A DNA stretch of 57,335 nucleotides from an uncultured Prevotellaceae bacterium (GCA_902799905.1 CADCCB010000030.1:1-57335), one strand, 5' to 3'; positions 19,810 through 29,430 are shown, counted from the stretch's first letter. The notes: generated by a model not told the origin, from the sequence alone. Numbers and translations: made by a program.

Positions 19810-19989
19810 GACGAAAAGTACAAAACCTTGCAACCTTGCAATCTTGCATTCTTGCAATATGCGTGTCCCTAAAAAGGGAGTAAATTTCTAATTATTATAT
19901 AATTATAATTATATAATAATTAGCACTTATAATGCACTATGGACACGTATGTTGCAAGAATGCAAGATTGCAAGGTTTTAAGAAATGGG
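19810..19989. repeat. compound palindrome, element A copy 1
   Basis: The left arm (about 19825-19868) is built of repeated 'ccttgcaa' words and ends tatgcgtgtcc. The right arm (about 19941-19980) is its near-complement. In the centre, 19888-19923 is a perfect 36-bp AT-rich palindrome (CTAATTAT...ATAATTAG). The ends gacgaaaagtacaaaacc and ttaagaaatggg are also found, inverted, at 39046-39207, so this is an interspersed element about 160-180 bp long. No ORF. Function unknown. Confidence 0.8.
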
Positions 19990-20047
19990 GTGTCAAGACG
20001 CATGAATTGCCGTGTGCTTATTTTCGTATCTTTTTTTGCGAAAAAAT

Positions 20048-20078
20048 TTTGAAGTCTTTTCTATTTTTCGTACCTTTG
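20048..20078 (+). promoter_or_regulatory. promoter of the ATP-grasp/GH43 operon
   Basis: TTTG (20048-20051), 19 nt, TACCTTTG (20071-20078). It implies an unusually long leader of about 225 nt that contains repeat element C. Confidence 0.7.
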
Positions 20079-20144
20079 CATGGTGTTAAGGCGCGCACCA
20101 CAAAGGCTTCTTATGCAACGGCGTGCGGACGGCTTCCAAGGTCC

Positions 20145-20275
20145 GTTCCGATACCTTGCAACAGTCGTTGGGAATAGTTCCTTATGGGGGTAAGGAGGCA
20201 TTCGGACGACGGTTGGGAAGCATTCGGACGATAGAAAGGAAGCATTCGGACGGTGGTTAGAAGGCATTCGGACGG
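20145..20275. repeat. element C copy 1: tandem words and a G-rich hairpin in a 5' leader
   Basis: It starts gttccgatac.ttgcaacag, has a central hairpin ccttaTGGGGGTAAgg (about 20179-20195), and continues with four spaced copies of gcattcggacg (about 20196-20275). A related element with the same order of words lies inverted at 38737-38844. The element lies wholly between promoter and start codon of the next gene, so it will be transcribed. Confidence 0.65.
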
Positions 20276-20308
20276 AGTAAAGAGGACATTAGAAAGAAGA
20301 AAAGACGT

Positions 20309-21418
20309 ATGAAATTTCACGTTTTTAACCCAGAACACGACATTGCGCTGGCATCGGACCTGGCGAACTTCACGGCACCGCATGCCGGGAGGCAACTCCG
20401 CCATGACCTCGGCTTCCTGCCTGCATTGTGGGCTGATGAGGGTGACGTGGTGTTGGTGGACGACGTGGAACTGGCAAAGCGCTCTTTCCAGCGTGTGGCA
20501 CATGCCGCAAACAAGTACCTGGGCAAAGGGCTGCTGCGTTCAGAATGCCAGTTTGCTGCCCTCGGGCGACACGCCCGCGGTCTACAGGCTCAGAGCGTGG
20601 AGCCCTGGGGGTGGGACAGGGCTTTGAAGGCGCGTCTGGCCAGGGCTGGCATCGACGAAGCCTTGTTGCCTTCTGACGAACAGGTCAGCGCCATCCGCAT
20701 GCTGTCGCATCGGCGCAGTTCTGCGCTGTTGTTGCCTGCCCTGCGATGCGAAGGAATAATAGGAGAATCGTTTGAATGCACGACAGTAGAAGAGGTGGAC
20801 GACCTGCAGCGACGCTATGGCCGTCTGGTACTGAAGGCCCCTTGGTCTTCCAGCGGCAGGGGCTTGCGCTTCATTCATGAACCCGTTGCCGACAATCCTT
20901 ACGTCGTGGGTTGGCTGCACCATCTGCTGAAAGCACAGGGGTCGGTCATGGCGGAACCGTACTATGAAAAGGCGAAGGACTTCGGCATGGAGTTCGAGGC
21001 TACCGCTGAGGGTGAAGTGCGCTATCTGGGGCTCTCGCTGTTCCATACGGAAAACGGGGCATACAAAGGAAATATCTTGGCTAAAGAATCACTTAAGAAT
21101 GAAATGTTAAGTCGCTATATTTCAAAAGATTTACTAGAAAGTGTTCAACAGAAAATTTGTGCTCTGACGCCCTCTATTTTCAAGCATCAATATGTGGGTC
21201 CCTTTGGGGTGGACATGATGGTGTGCACCTCATCAAACGATGACGGACAAACGACGGGCGAAAGACATTTCCTGCTACATCCCTGCGTGGAGATCAACCT
21301 CCGTAGGACGATGGGCCACGTGGCCCTGTCGCTGACCCCACAGGACGATGAGATTAAGGGGGTGATGCGGATAGACTATGATGACAATGCTTACAAACTA
21401 TTGATAAAACGATTATGA
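20309..21418 (+). CDS. ATP-grasp-like conserved Bacteroidetes protein
   Basis: A 369-aa cytoplasmic protein of unrecognised specific function, starting MKFHVFNPEHDIALASDLAN. The segment RLVLKAPWSSSGRGLRFI (about residues 171-188) looks like the ATP-grasp lysine strand and glycine/serine-rich loop. Later acidic and basic segments (VMAEPYYEKAKDFGMEFEA, then HPCVEINLRRTMGHVALSL) fit the metal- and ATP-binding end of that fold (E-x-N-x-R). ATP-grasp enzymes ligate a carboxylate to an amine or thiol; the substrate here cannot be read. The stop overlaps the GH43 start by 4 nt, so the two are cotranscribed, although a functional link is not obvious. Confidence 0.7.
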   Translation: MKFHVFNPEHDIALASDLANFTAPHAGRQLRHDLGFLPALWADEGDVVLVDDVELAKRSFQRVAHAANKYLGKGLLRSECQFAALGRHARGLQAQSVEPWGWDRALKARLARAGIDEALLPSDEQVSAIRMLSHRRSSALLLPALRCEGIIGESFECTTVEEVDDLQRRYGRLVLKAPWSSSGRGLRFIHEPVADNPYVVGWLHHLLKAQGSVMAEPYYEKAKDFGMEFEATAEGEVRYLGLSLFHTENGAYKGNILAKESLKNEMLSRYISKDLLESVQQKICALTPSIFKHQYVGPFGVDMMVCTSSNDDGQTTGERHFLLHPCVEINLRRTMGHVALSLTPQDDEIKGVMRIDYDDNAYKLLIKRL

Positions 21419-23055
21419 GAAAACTAATCTTGATGACGATGGCAGTGGCCTGTCATCTGGCCGCACAGGCCCAGTACCGTTCTGAGGTGTGGTCGCCCGA
21501 CAATGGCGACGGTACCTACACCAACCCAGTGATCAATGCCGACTACTCTGACCCTGACGTCTGCGTGGGACCCAGCGGCGAGGACTACTACCTGACGGCC
21601 TCCTCGTTCCAATGTATTCCTGGTCTGCCAATCCTTCATTCGAAGGACTTGGTGAACTGGACCATCATCAACCACGCCGTGACTGCCCTGGAACCTCGCG
21701 AGGAGTTCGACAAACCCTCTCACGGCAATGGCGTGTGGGCTCCCAGCATCCGCTATCACAATGGCGAGTACTATATTTATTGGGGCGACCCCGACTATGG
21801 CGTGATGATGGTGAAGACCAAGGACCCTGCAGGAACATGGTCGAAGCCCGTCTGTGTGATACCTGGCAAAGGCTACATCGACACCACACCGCTGTGGGAC
21901 GACGATGGCCGCTGCTACCTGGTGAACGGATGGGCCAACTCACGCTCCAAGTTCGCCTCTGTGCTGACGGTACGCGAGATGAGCGCCGACGGCTTGCGGC
22001 CTATCGGACAGCCCGTTATCGTGTTCGACGGCAACGGCACGGAGAACCGCACCTGCGAAGGGCCGAAGTTCTACAAACGCGACGGCTGGTACTGGATTAT
22101 GTGTCCTGCTGGCGGCGTGCCTACAGGCTTCCAACTGGCCATGCGCTCGAAGTCGCCCTATGGTCCCTACGAGCACAAAATCGTGCTGGCACAGGGCAAC
22201 ACCAGCATCAACGGTCCTCATCAGGGGGCGTGGGTGCACAATAAGTATGGCGAGGACTGGTTCATACATTTCCAGGACAAGGAGGCCTACGGTCGCGTGG
22301 TCCATCTCAATCCTGTAGACTGGTCGTCAGGCTGGCCCATCATGGGTAAGAAAGGCGAGCCCGTAGTTACCTACAAGAAGCCTCAGAGCAGCAGTACGAC
22401 CATCGTGAACCCTGTGGAGAACGACGAGTTCAACGAGCCTACGATGGGTCGCCAGTGGCAGTGGCACGCCAACTACGACGAGAAATTCGGCGTCCCTACG
22501 GCCTTCGGCACGTTCCGCATCTATACCTATAAGTTGTCTGAAAACTGGAAGAACTTCTGGGAGGTGCCCAACCTGTTGTTGCAGAAGACCCCAGCCGATG
22601 CCTTCACCGTGACCACCAAACTGCGTTTCACCTCAAAGGCTGATGGCCAGATGGGCGGCCTCATCATGATGGGACTGGACTATTCGGCCCTGGTGGTGCG
22701 CAGGATAGGACAGGAGTTCCAACTGGTCCAGATGACCTGTAAGCAGGCCGACAAAGGCAAGGTGCAGACGGAGCAGGTGCTGGCCACGCTGAAGCCAACG
22801 GCTGTTGATAAGATAGACTATAAGCCAGGCATCCACGAGGATATCTACCTGCGACTGACCGTCAGCGATTCGCAGATGACGTTCGCCTACAGCCAGAACG
22901 GCAAGAAGTTCACGGCCTGTGGCGAGCCGTTCAAGATGCGCGAGGGCAAGTGGATTGGTGCCAAGTTCGGCTATATCGCCGTAGAGACCGACCAGAAGGC
23001 CGATCGTGGCTGGGTGGATGCCGACTGGATCAGGATTACTTCCGCTTCAAAATAA
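21415..23055 (+). CDS. secreted glycoside hydrolase family 43 (xylosidase/arabinofuranosidase type)
   Basis: A 546-aa protein with signal peptide (1-20, ending AAQAQ). The N-terminal five-blade GH43 propeller (about 35-320) has the catalytic base region INADYSDPDV (Asp46 or Asp48), the pKa-modulator region DTTPLWDDDG and the general acid in CEGPKFYKRDGWYW followed by CPAGGVPTGFQ, a pattern I associate with GH43 subfamily 12. A C-terminal beta-sandwich (about 345-540; ENDEFNEPTMGRQWQWHAN) is the usual beta-xylosidase C-terminal domain. The likely role is trimming xylan or arabinoxylan side chains in the periplasm. It overlaps the ATP-grasp gene by 4 nt and converges with the next gene, their ends overlapping by 20 nt. 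Confidence 0.92.
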   Translation: MRKLILMTMAVACHLAAQAQYRSEVWSPDNGDGTYTNPVINADYSDPDVCVGPSGEDYYLTASSFQCIPGLPILHSKDLVNWTIINHAVTALEPREEFDKPSHGNGVWAPSIRYHNGEYYIYWGDPDYGVMMVKTKDPAGTWSKPVCVIPGKGYIDTTPLWDDDGRCYLVNGWANSRSKFASVLTVREMSADGLRPIGQPVIVFDGNGTENRTCEGPKFYKRDGWYWIMCPAGGVPTGFQLAMRSKSPYGPYEHKIVLAQGNTSINGPHQGAWVHNKYGEDWFIHFQDKEAYGRVVHLNPVDWSSGWPIMGKKGEPVVTYKKPQSSSTTIVNPVENDEFNEPTMGRQWQWHANYDEKFGVPTAFGTFRIYTYKLSENWKNFWEVPNLLLQKTPADAFTVTTKLRFTSKADGQMGGLIMMGLDYSALVVRRIGQEFQLVQMTCKQADKGKVQTEQVLATLKPTAVDKIDYKPGIHEDIYLRLTVSDSQMTFAYSQNGKKFTACGEPFKMREGKWIGAKFGYIAVETDQKADRGWVDADWIRITSASK

Positions 23056-23455
23056 GTGTTTTGGGGAGTTTCTGCCATTTGTTGCCATCAGGCATCTTAA
23101 TGGTAGAACCCTTCCCCTGCTTGAGGGTGTAGATGCTGTCGTTCTCGCGGATGAGCACGGCATCCAGGTCTTCGCTGCCATAGTCGTTGACGAGTTGCAG
23201 GCGGGCCTTGTTGCCTTTCACCTCAGCCGTGATGACGGGCCAGCAGAAGGTGTAGCCATCCTTGCCCATATAGCCGGGCTGAGGGCCCAGGATGTCCTGA
23301 CCAGGGATGATGATGTCCTGCTGGTGGAAACTGATGCGCATGAAAACCTTGTATTCCTGGTTGTAAAGGTACGCCTTGAAGGCCGTCGAGTCAGTCTGTG
23401 CTGCGACGGTCGTTGCCAGCAAAAGGGCCATGATGGTCAGTATGTTGCGTCTCAT
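23036..23455 (-). CDS. small exported protein of unknown function
   Basis: A 139-aa protein with signal peptide MRRNILTIMALLLATTVAAQ. The mature part is mostly beta strand (AYLYNQEYKVFMRISFHQQD, GKDGYTFCWPVITAEVKGNK) and ends PKTLILKRK. I do not recognise the family. I use the ATG at 23455; an in-frame ATG at 23485 would lie above the -7 element at 23474-23481 and would not be transcribed from it. It converges with the GH43 gene, overlapping its 3' end. Confidence 0.7.
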   Translation of the reverse strand: MRRNILTIMALLLATTVAAQTDSTAFKAYLYNQEYKVFMRISFHQQDIIIPGQDILGPQPGYMGKDGYTFCWPVITAEVKGNKARLQLVNDYGSEDLDAVLIRENDSIYTLKQGKGSTIKMPDGNKWQKLPKTLILKRK

Positions 23456-23473
23456 CTTCTCTCTTTTTTCAGG

Positions 23474-23481
23474 CAAAGTTA
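23474..23481 (-). promoter_or_regulatory. -7 element of the small exported protein gene
   Basis: Minus strand TAACTTTG matches TAnnTTTG; no clear TTTG stands 19-20 nt upstream. It fixes the ATG at 23455 as the usable start. Confidence 0.55.
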
Positions 23482-23556
23482 GCAAACATAAATTAAAAAA
23501 TTGCAGAAAAAGGAAAAAAGATAGTCACAATCATGCGGTTTTTAGAAAAAATTAAG

Positions 23557-23564
23557 TATCTTTG
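23557..23564 (+). promoter_or_regulatory. -7 element of the glycogen operon
   Basis: TATCTTTG lies 23 nt before the glycogen synthase ATG. The -33 region is weak. Confidence 0.6.
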
Positions 23565-23586
23565 CACCCAATTATAAACATACACA

Positions 23587-25272
23587 ATGAATAAAAAGCA
23601 GTTAACCCCAGATTATATCTTTGAGTCGAGTTGGGAGGTATGCAACAAAGTAGGTGGCATATACACCGTCCTTTCAACTCGTGCAAAGACATTGCAGGAG
23701 GCCTTTCAGGATAAGGTTATCTTCATCGGTCCTGATTTTTGGAAAGAGAGCGAGAGCCTCTATTTCCGTGAAGAGAAATCGCTGTTTGCCGAGTGGCAGT
23801 GGACGGCCCGTGAACAGGGACTGAACGTGAGGGTAGGGCGCTGGACCATTCCTGGCGAGCCCGTTGCCATCCTGGTGGACTTCAAGCCCTTCTTCGAGAA
23901 GAAAAACGACATCTACGCCTGGCTGTGGGAGGAATACAAGGTGGATTCGCTCCATGCCTATGGCGACTACGACGAGGCCTCGATGTTCTCGTATGCTGCC
24001 GGTTTGGTGGTAGAGAGTTTCTACAAATCTCAAATCTTCAATCTCAATCCTCAAAGCAGAGTCATCTATCATGCCAATGAGTGGATGTGCGGTCTTGGTG
24101 CCCTCTACATCAACAATAAACTGCCCCAGATCGGCACCATCTTCACCACCCATGCTACGAGTATCGGCCGTTCGATAGCCGGCAACCAGAAGCCCCTCTA
24201 CGACTATCTCTTCGCCTACAACGGCGACCAGATGGCCTGGGAACTGAACATGCAGAGCAAGCACTCGATAGAGAAGCAGACGGCCCTCCACGTGGACTGC
24301 TTCACGACGGTGAGCGACATTACTGCCAACGAGTGCAAGGAGTTGCTTGACAAGGCCGTCGATGTGGTACTTCCCAACGGCTTCGACAACAGTTTCGTGC
24401 CCAAGGCTGCTGCCTTCAACAAGAAGCGCAAGCAGGCCCGCCAGAAGATGCTTCAGGTGGCCAATGCCCTGTTGGGCGAGGATCTGGGCGACGATACCGT
24501 CATCGTCTCTACCTCGGGCCGCTATGAGTTCCGTAACAAGGGTATCGACGTGTTTGTGGAGGCGATGAACCGTCTGCTCCGCGAACGCCAGTTGAAGAAG
24601 AAGGTGCTGGCATTCATCGTGGTGCCAGGCTGGGTGGGCGAACCCCGCCAGGACCTGCAGGAACGCCTGGAGAGCGGACTGCCCTACGACACCCCGCTGG
24701 AGGTGCCTCAGGTGACCCACTGGCTGCACAACATGGGACACGACAACGTGCTCAACATGATGAAGTTCTACGATATGCACAACCGCCACGACGACAACGT
24801 GAAGGTCATCTTCCTGCCCTGTTACCTCGACGGCAACGACGGCATCATGAACCTGACCTACTATGACGTGGTGCTTGGCAACGACCTGTGCATCTATCCC
24901 TCTTACTACGAGCCCTGGGGCTACACCCCGCTGGAGGCTGTGGCCTTCAAGGTGCCCTGCATCACCACCGACCTGGCTGGCTTCGGCCTCTGGGCCAACA
25001 AGGAGTTCGGCCATTATGGCGAGTTGGAGGACGGTGTGAAGGTGATTCATCGTACGGACTACAACTACTCTGAGGTGGCCGACTATATCAAGGAGACGGT
25101 GGCTCAGTTCTCTTCTATGTCGAAGACATCCGTCGACGCTTGCCGTAAGGCTGCCGAGGCATTGTCGAAGAAGGCCCTGTGGAAGGAGTTCATCAAGTAC
25201 TACTACGAGGCTTACGACATAGCCCTCAGAAAGGCAGAAGAGAGATTCCAGAAACAAGTAGAAATCAACTAA
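23587..25272 (+). CDS. glycogen synthase, eukaryote-like GT3 type
   Basis: A 561-aa cytoplasmic glycosyltransferase. The start [21 protein letters not shown] holds the KxGG-type loop that binds the nucleotide sugar. [14 protein letters not shown], the [15 protein letters not shown] segment and the C-terminal [15 protein letters not shown] (the E-x7-E region of GT-B retaining enzymes) follow in family order. It is shorter than yeast or animal glycogen synthase but has the same order of motifs, as usual in Bacteroidetes. It elongates alpha-1,4-glucan from UDP- or ADP-glucose. The next gene, 19 nt downstream, is the glucan phosphorylase, so synthesis and breakdown enzymes share a transcript. Confidence 0.92.
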   Translation: MNKKQLTPDYIFESSWEVCNKVGGIYTVLSTRAKTLQEAFQDKVIFIGPDFWKESESLYFREEKSLFAEWQWTAREQGLNVRVGRWTIPGEPVAILVDFKPFFEKKNDIYAWLWEEYKVDSLHAYGDYDEASMFSYAAGLVVESFYKSQIFNLNPQSRVIYHANEWMCGLGALYINNKLPQIGTIFTTHATSIGRSIAGNQKPLYDYLFAYNGDQMAWELNMQSKHSIEKQTALHVDCFTTVSDITANECKELLDKAVDVVLPNGFDNSFVPKAAAFNKKRKQARQKMLQVANALLGEDLGDDTVIVSTSGRYEFRNKGIDVFVEAMNRLLRERQLKKKVLAFIVVPGWVGEPRQDLQERLESGLPYDTPLEVPQVTHWLHNMGHDNVLNMMKFYDMHNRHDDNVKVIFLPCYLDGNDGIMNLTYYDVVLGNDLCIYPSYYEPWGYTPLEAVAFKVPCITTDLAGFGLWANKEFGHYGELEDGVKVIHRTDYNYSEVADYIKETVAQFSSMSKTSVDACRKAAEALSKKALWKEFIKYYYEAYDIALRKAEERFQKQVEIN

Positions 25273-25291
25273 AATTCAAATATCACAGATT

Positions 25292-27868
25292 ATGAAAATT
25301 AAAGTAGATTGCGCAAATGATCCTCAGTGGAAAATGCTGACCGTCAAGTCGAGCCTGCCCGAGGAATTGAAGTGTTTGGATGAGATTGCCCACAACATGT
25401 GGTGGGTGTGGAATTGCGAGGCCCGTGACCTCTTCCGTGAACTCGATGTCGAGATCTATCACGACGTGAGGCACAACCCCGTCATGCTGCTCGAGCGTCT
25501 GAGTTTTGCCCGTAAGGAGGAGATCCTGAAGGACAAGGCGCTGATGAAGCGTATCAAGGAGGTCTATGCCAAGTTCCGTAAGTATATGGACGTGGAGCCT
25601 GACAAGACTCGCCCCTCTGTAGCCTATTTCTGTATGGAGTATGGTATCCACTCTGCCTTGAAGATCTACTCTGGCGGTCTGGGTATGCTTGCTGGTGACT
25701 ATGTGAAGGAGGCCAGTGACTCTAACGTCGACATGTGTGCCGTCGGCTTCCTCTATCGTTTCGGCTACTTCACACAGAGCCTGTCAATGGACGGACAGCA
25801 GATTGCCAACTACGAGACACAGAATTTCGGTTCGCTGCCCATCGAGCGTCAACTCGACAAGGATGGCAGTCCGATGGTCATCGATGTGCCTTACACCAAC
25901 TATATGGTGCACGCCTACGTGTGGCGCGTGAATGTTGGTCGTGTGAAACTCTATCTGCTGGATACAGACAACGAGATGAACTCTGACTTCGACAAGCCCA
26001 TCACCCACGCCCTCTATGGCGGCGACTGGGAGAACCGTCTGAAGCAGGAGATCCTGCTGGGTATCGGTGGTATGCTGCTGTTGAAGAAACTGGGCATCAA
26101 GAAGGATATCTATCATTGCAACGAGGGCCACGCAGCACTCTGCAACCTGCAGCGTCTGTGCGACTACATCGAGGACGGCCTGACATTCAACCAGGCTCTT
26201 GAGTTGGTGCGTGCCAGCGGTCTTTATACCGTTCACACACCCGTGCCTGCAGGCCACGACTACTTCGACGAGGGTCTCTTCGGCAAATACATGGGTGGCT
26301 ATCCCCAGAAACTGGGCATCACCTGGGACGAGTTCATCGGCATGGGTCGTACCAATCCCGATGACCACGGAGAGAAGTTCTGCATGTCAACATTCGCCTG
26401 CAACACCTGTCAGGAGGTCAACGGCGTGTCGAAACTCCACGGATGGGTTTCTCAGAAGATGTTCGCTCCCATCTGGAAGGGCTACTTCCCTGAGGAGAAT
26501 CACGTAGGCTATGTGACCAACGGCGTACACTTCCCAACATGGGTGGCTACTGGCTGGCTGAAGAACATCTACGAGAAATATCTCGATCCGAAGTTCATGG
26601 GCGACCAGTCGAACGAGAAGATGTGGGAAGGCATCTACAACTGTCCTGACGAGGAACTCTGGCAGTGGCGTCTGGATATGAAGCAGAACCTGATCTACTA
26701 CATCAAGAATCAGTTCCGCGACACATGGCTGAAGAACCAGGGTGATCCCTCGCGTGTGGTGTCTCTGCTGGAGTCGATGGATTCCAACAGGCTGATCATC
26801 GGCTTCTGCCGTCGTTTCGCTACCTACAAGCGTGCCCACCTGTTGTTCACCGACCTCGACCGTCTGTCTAAGATCGTGAACAATCCTGAGCGTCCCGTTA
26901 TGTTCCTCTTCGCTGGTAAGGCTCACCCCGCCGATGGTGCTGGTCAGGGCCTGATCAAGAGAATCTTCGAGATTTCACAGCGTCCTGAGTTCCAGGGTAA
27001 GATCATCTTCCTCGAGGACTACGACTTCCTGTTGGCTCGTCGCCTCGTCTCTGGTGTCGACATCTGGATGAACACGCCTACACGTCCTCTCGAGGCTTCT
27101 GGTACATCAGGCGAGAAGGCCGAGATGAATGGTGTCGTCAACCTCTCCGTGAAGGACGGTTGGTGGCTGGAGGGCTATCGTGAGGGTGCCGGTTGGGCTC
27201 TTACAGAGAAGCGCACCTACCAGAACCAGGGCTATCAGGATCAACTCGATGCCGCTACCATCTATGGTCTGTTGGAGAACGAGATCATTCCTCTTTATTA
27301 TAATAAGGATAAGAAGGGCGTCTCTAAGGGATGGTGCAAGGTCATCAAGAACTCTATCGCCCAGATTGCTCCTCACTACACCATGAAGCGTCAGTTGGAC
27401 GACTACTATAGCAAGTTCTACGAGAAGCAGGCCAAGCGCTTCAAGGAACTCTCCAAGAACGACAACCATCTGGCTAAGGAGATCGCCCTGTGGAAGGAGA
27501 CCGTTGCTGAGCGTTGGGACTCTATCGAGGTGGTTTCTTCTGAGTGGAACTTCCCCGAAGCAGGCTGCGAGGCTGGTCAGAAGTACACCATCAAGTACGT
27601 CATCAACGAGCAGGGCCTCGACGATGCCGTATGTCTGGAGAAGGTCAATGTCTGCATAGACAAGGACGGCAACGAGAAGGTCTTCAGCGTTGAGCCTCTG
27701 AAGATGACTGGCCACGTAGGCAACAACTACACCTTCGAGGCTACGTTGGCTCCTCAGCAGTTCGGTCAGTACAAGTCGGCCATCCGTATGTCTCCGAAGA
27801 ACAAGAACCTGCCTCACCGTCAGGACTTCTGCTACGTTCGCTGGCTGGAGTTGCCTCAGGGCATTTAA
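25292..27868 (+). CDS. glgP: alpha-glucan (glycogen) phosphorylase, DUF3417 type
   Basis: An 858-aa cytoplasmic GT35 enzyme. The N-terminal DUF3417 region (about 15-115) has [18 protein letters not shown]. The catalytic part has [35 protein letters not shown] and the PLP-lysine motif [15 protein letters not shown] (Lys in SGEKA), followed by [11 protein letters not shown]. It releases glucose-1-phosphate from the non-reducing ends of glycogen. The first Met of the usual SGMKA motif is Glu, which I believe is common in Bacteroidetes homologues. It is the second gene of the glycogen operon and is followed by a palindromic element and a terminator. Confidence 0.93.
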   Translation: MKIKVDCANDPQWKMLTVKSSLPEELKCLDEIAHNMWWVWNCEARDLFRELDVEIYHDVRHNPVMLLERLSFARKEEILKDKALMKRIKEVYAKFRKYMDVEPDKTRPSVAYFCMEYGIHSALKIYSGGLGMLAGDYVKEASDSNVDMCAVGFLYRFGYFTQSLSMDGQQIANYETQNFGSLPIERQLDKDGSPMVIDVPYTNYMVHAYVWRVNVGRVKLYLLDTDNEMNSDFDKPITHALYGGDWENRLKQEILLGIGGMLLLKKLGIKKDIYHCNEGHAALCNLQRLCDYIEDGLTFNQALELVRASGLYTVHTPVPAGHDYFDEGLFGKYMGGYPQKLGITWDEFIGMGRTNPDDHGEKFCMSTFACNTCQEVNGVSKLHGWVSQKMFAPIWKGYFPEENHVGYVTNGVHFPTWVATGWLKNIYEKYLDPKFMGDQSNEKMWEGIYNCPDEELWQWRLDMKQNLIYYIKNQFRDTWLKNQGDPSRVVSLLESMDSNRLIIGFCRRFATYKRAHLLFTDLDRLSKIVNNPERPVMFLFAGKAHPADGAGQGLIKRIFEISQRPEFQGKIIFLEDYDFLLARRLVSGVDIWMNTPTRPLEASGTSGEKAEMNGVVNLSVKDGWWLEGYREGAGWALTEKRTYQNQGYQDQLDAATIYGLLENEIIPLYYNKDKKGVSKGWCKVIKNSIAQIAPHYTMKRQLDDYYSKFYEKQAKRFKELSKNDNHLAKEIALWKETVAERWDSIEVVSSEWNFPEAGCEAGQKYTIKYVINEQGLDDAVCLEKVNVCIDKDGNEKVFSVEPLKMTGHVGNNYTFEATLAPQQFGQYKSAIRMSPKNKNLPHRQDFCYVRWLELPQGI

Positions 27869-27886
27869 CGAAAATATAGGTAGAAG

Positions 27887-27968
27887 GAGGACAAAAATCT
27901 CCAAAAATCTAACAATAATAGATTCCTGAAGTTGATTTTTGTAAGATTTTCGAGAGATTTTTGTCCTC
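27887..27968. repeat. element B copy 1: inverted repeat after glgP
   Basis: The arm gaggacaaaaatctccaaaa (from 27887) pairs with 27944-27968, which ends gagatttttgtcctc. The interior contains ttgatttttgtaagatttt, which recurs inverted at 55880-55946. Arms are built of repeated 'aaaaatct' words. It may act as an mRNA 3' structure, but a separate terminator follows. Confidence 0.6.
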
Positions 27969-27988
27969 ATAACTGCTTTAGGTTTAAG

Positions 27989-28045
27989 ACTCCTGCGAAT
28001 TGATAGGGGATGACAATATCCTCTTTTGGTTCGCAGGAGTTTTTC
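27989..28045 (+). terminator. Rho-independent-like terminator of the glycogen operon
   Basis: Perfect 11-bp stem ACTCCTGCGAA (27989-27999) and TTCGCAGGAGT (28030-28040), with a 30-nt loop and a T-run just after it. Confidence 0.7.
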
Positions 28046-28079
28046 GTTGGGGTACGTTTGGGAATTGGGGTAAAAAGAA

Positions 28080-28120
28080 AAAGTTCCGAAACCCTTTCTG
28101 TATTGTGGTTTCAGAACTTT
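28080..28120 (-). terminator. terminator after tRNA-Cys
   Basis: On the minus strand AAAGTTCTGAAACC (28107-28120) pairs with GGTTTCGGAACTTT (28080-28093) with one mismatch, then a T-rich tail. Confidence 0.65.
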
Positions 28121-28126
28121 ATCAGG

Positions 28127-28198
28127 AGGTGCCTGGCGGATTCGAACCGCCGTAGACGGTTTTGCAGACCGTTGACTAAGCCACTCATCCAAGGCACC
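28127..28198 (-). tRNA. tRNA-Cys (anticodon GCA)
   Basis: The minus-strand cloverleaf has acceptor stem GGTGCCT/AGGCACC, anticodon stem-loop GGTCTGCAAAACC with GCA, T-arm GGCGGTTCGAATCCGCC and discriminator U, as expected for Cys. CCA is not encoded. Confidence 0.95.
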
Positions 28199-28229
28199 AG
28201 TTTTGGCCTCCCTTTGAGGTTAGCGGATG

Positions 28230-28261
28230 CAAAGGTACTACTATTTTTTCAACTGGCCAAA
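28230..28261 (-). promoter_or_regulatory. promoter of tRNA-Cys
   Basis: Minus strand: TTTG (28258-28261), 20 nt, TACCTTTG (28230-28237), about 31 nt upstream of the mature tRNA. It overlaps the end of the small membrane-protein gene. Confidence 0.75.
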
Positions 28262-28443
28262 TTTTTTCTGCACTTTTTCTCTGAGCAACACCTATTTTCC
28301 ATATTTTTCCGTCTGGCCTCTTTCATCGCACATCCTGAACAGCCTGCACAAGGGTCGTTTGTGTGTTTTAGCAAACGCCAAATACGGTAGGCGGCATAAG
28401 CGACTGACAAGGTGAGGATGATGGTAACCAGGATGGTCTGCAT
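28249..28443 (-). CDS. small Cys-rich membrane protein, FeoB-associated type
   Basis: A 64-aa protein starting MQTILVTIILTLSVAYAAYR, one membrane helix, then a Cys-rich tail (CAGCSGCAMKEA and CCSEKKC). This matches the pattern of FeoB-associated Cys-rich membrane proteins, but no feoB is in the window. I chose the ATG at 28443 over one seven codons earlier because the helix begins there. It lies 24 nt after the lipid kinase gene and is probably cotranscribed with it. Confidence 0.7.
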   Translation of the reverse strand: MQTILVTIILTLSVAYAAYRIWRLLKHTNDPCAGCSGCAMKEARRKNMENRCCSEKKCRKNLAS

Positions 28444-28467
28444 GAGAGGAATTCGCGCGTACAAATA

Positions 28468-29430
28468 TTATATTATAATCTTGTTGACCACGTTGCTAAT
28501 CTTGTCCACTACTTTGTTGGGCTGGGCGCTGTCTTCCACAGCCTTGGGATTGACGACGGCGAGCAAGCCGAGTGGAATTATCTTCACGTCGATCTCTTTC
28601 TCCATGTTGATGGGGTCACCATCGAAATGGACGGCACCTGGCCGTTCGCGGTGGATATGAATCTGGCGCGACTGGAAACGCTTGATGTGCGAGTTGTTGT
28701 TCAGCGTCTTGGAAAACAGATCGACGGCAATGGTGGAAGCCTCGAAGACATTGAACGGCTCCATCACGATGACATCCAGCAATCCGTCTTGCATAGAGGC
28801 TCCAGGGGCTATATAGGCATTGTTGCCATACTGGGCAGCATTGGCACAGGCAATGAGGAAAGCCTTGTAGTGATGCAGTCCGCTCTCGTCCTTCACGGTA
28901 TAGGTGTCAGGCTGATAGGTGAGGCCCTCTTTCAGTACGTTCTCTACATAAGTGGCCAGGCCGCGTTTGCCAGACTCGGCGAATTTCAGCGAGACGAAGG
29001 CATCGAATCCCATGCCGCAAGTGCAGAAGAACGGCTGATCGTTGATAACACCATAGTCAAAATGGTCTGTCTCGCCCATATTGATGATTTCCAACGCCCC
29101 CTTCATGTCCATTGGCAGGCACAAATGACGGGCCAGACCGTTGCCAGAGCCACAGGGGATGATGCCAAGTGCCGTCTGACTGTGAACCAGCGAGCGGGCC
29201 ACCTCGTTTACCGTGCCGTCGCCGCCTACAGCCACACAGATGTCTGTGCCGTCAGCCACACACTGGCTGGCGATGACAGAAGCATGGCCCGCATATTCAG
29301 TCCTGACGATGGCACACTCGAAGCGTTCCTTGTCGATGATGTCATCAATGAGCGCCTTCAGACCCTCCTTTGACTTCGTTCCCGATATGGGGTTGACGAT
29401 AAAAACTATCTTCTTTTTAGTCGTTTGCAT
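28468..29430 (-). CDS. diacylglycerol kinase-family lipid kinase
   Basis: A 320-aa protein of the DAGK catalytic-domain (YegS/DgkB-like) family. FIVNPISGTKSK, then VAVGGDGTVNEVARSL (the GGDGT nucleotide loop) and IIPCGSGNGLARHL are all intact; a C-terminal beta-sandwich (about 135-300) carries DGLLDVIVMEPF and HFDGDP. It phosphorylates a lipid hydroxyl with ATP at the inner membrane. It is divergent from serine palmitoyltransferase, so a sphingoid base or ceramide is a plausible substrate, though diacylglycerol is the default. A possible -7 element (TAAATTTG, 29434-29441) lies only a few bases above the ATG, implying a very short leader if used. Confidence 0.85.
   Translation of the reverse strand: MQTTKKKIVFIVNPISGTKSKEGLKALIDDIIDKERFECAIVRTEYAGHASVIASQCVADGTDICVAVGGDGTVNEVARSLVHSQTALGIIPCGSGNGLARHLCLPMDMKGALEIINMGETDHFDYGVINDQPFFCTCGMGFDAFVSLKFAESGKRGLATYVENVLKEGLTYQPDTYTVKDESGLHHYKAFLIACANAAQYGNNAYIAPGASMQDGLLDVIVMEPFNVFEASTIAVDLFSKTLNNNSHIKRFQSRQIHIHRERPGAVHFDGDPINMEKEIDVKIIPLGLLAVVNPKAVEDSAQPNKVVDKISNVVNKIII

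Noticed and set aside
19810-19989. Rho-independent terminator only
   Set aside because: Too long, has conserved outer ends and a second copy in non-terminator context; terminator activity is possible but does not explain the structure.
23674-25257. Long minus-strand ORF (527 codons) opposite glycogen synthase
   Set aside because: Composition rich in His, Val and Leu is typical of an antisense shadow of a high-GC coding frame; the plus strand has a full GT3 enzyme.
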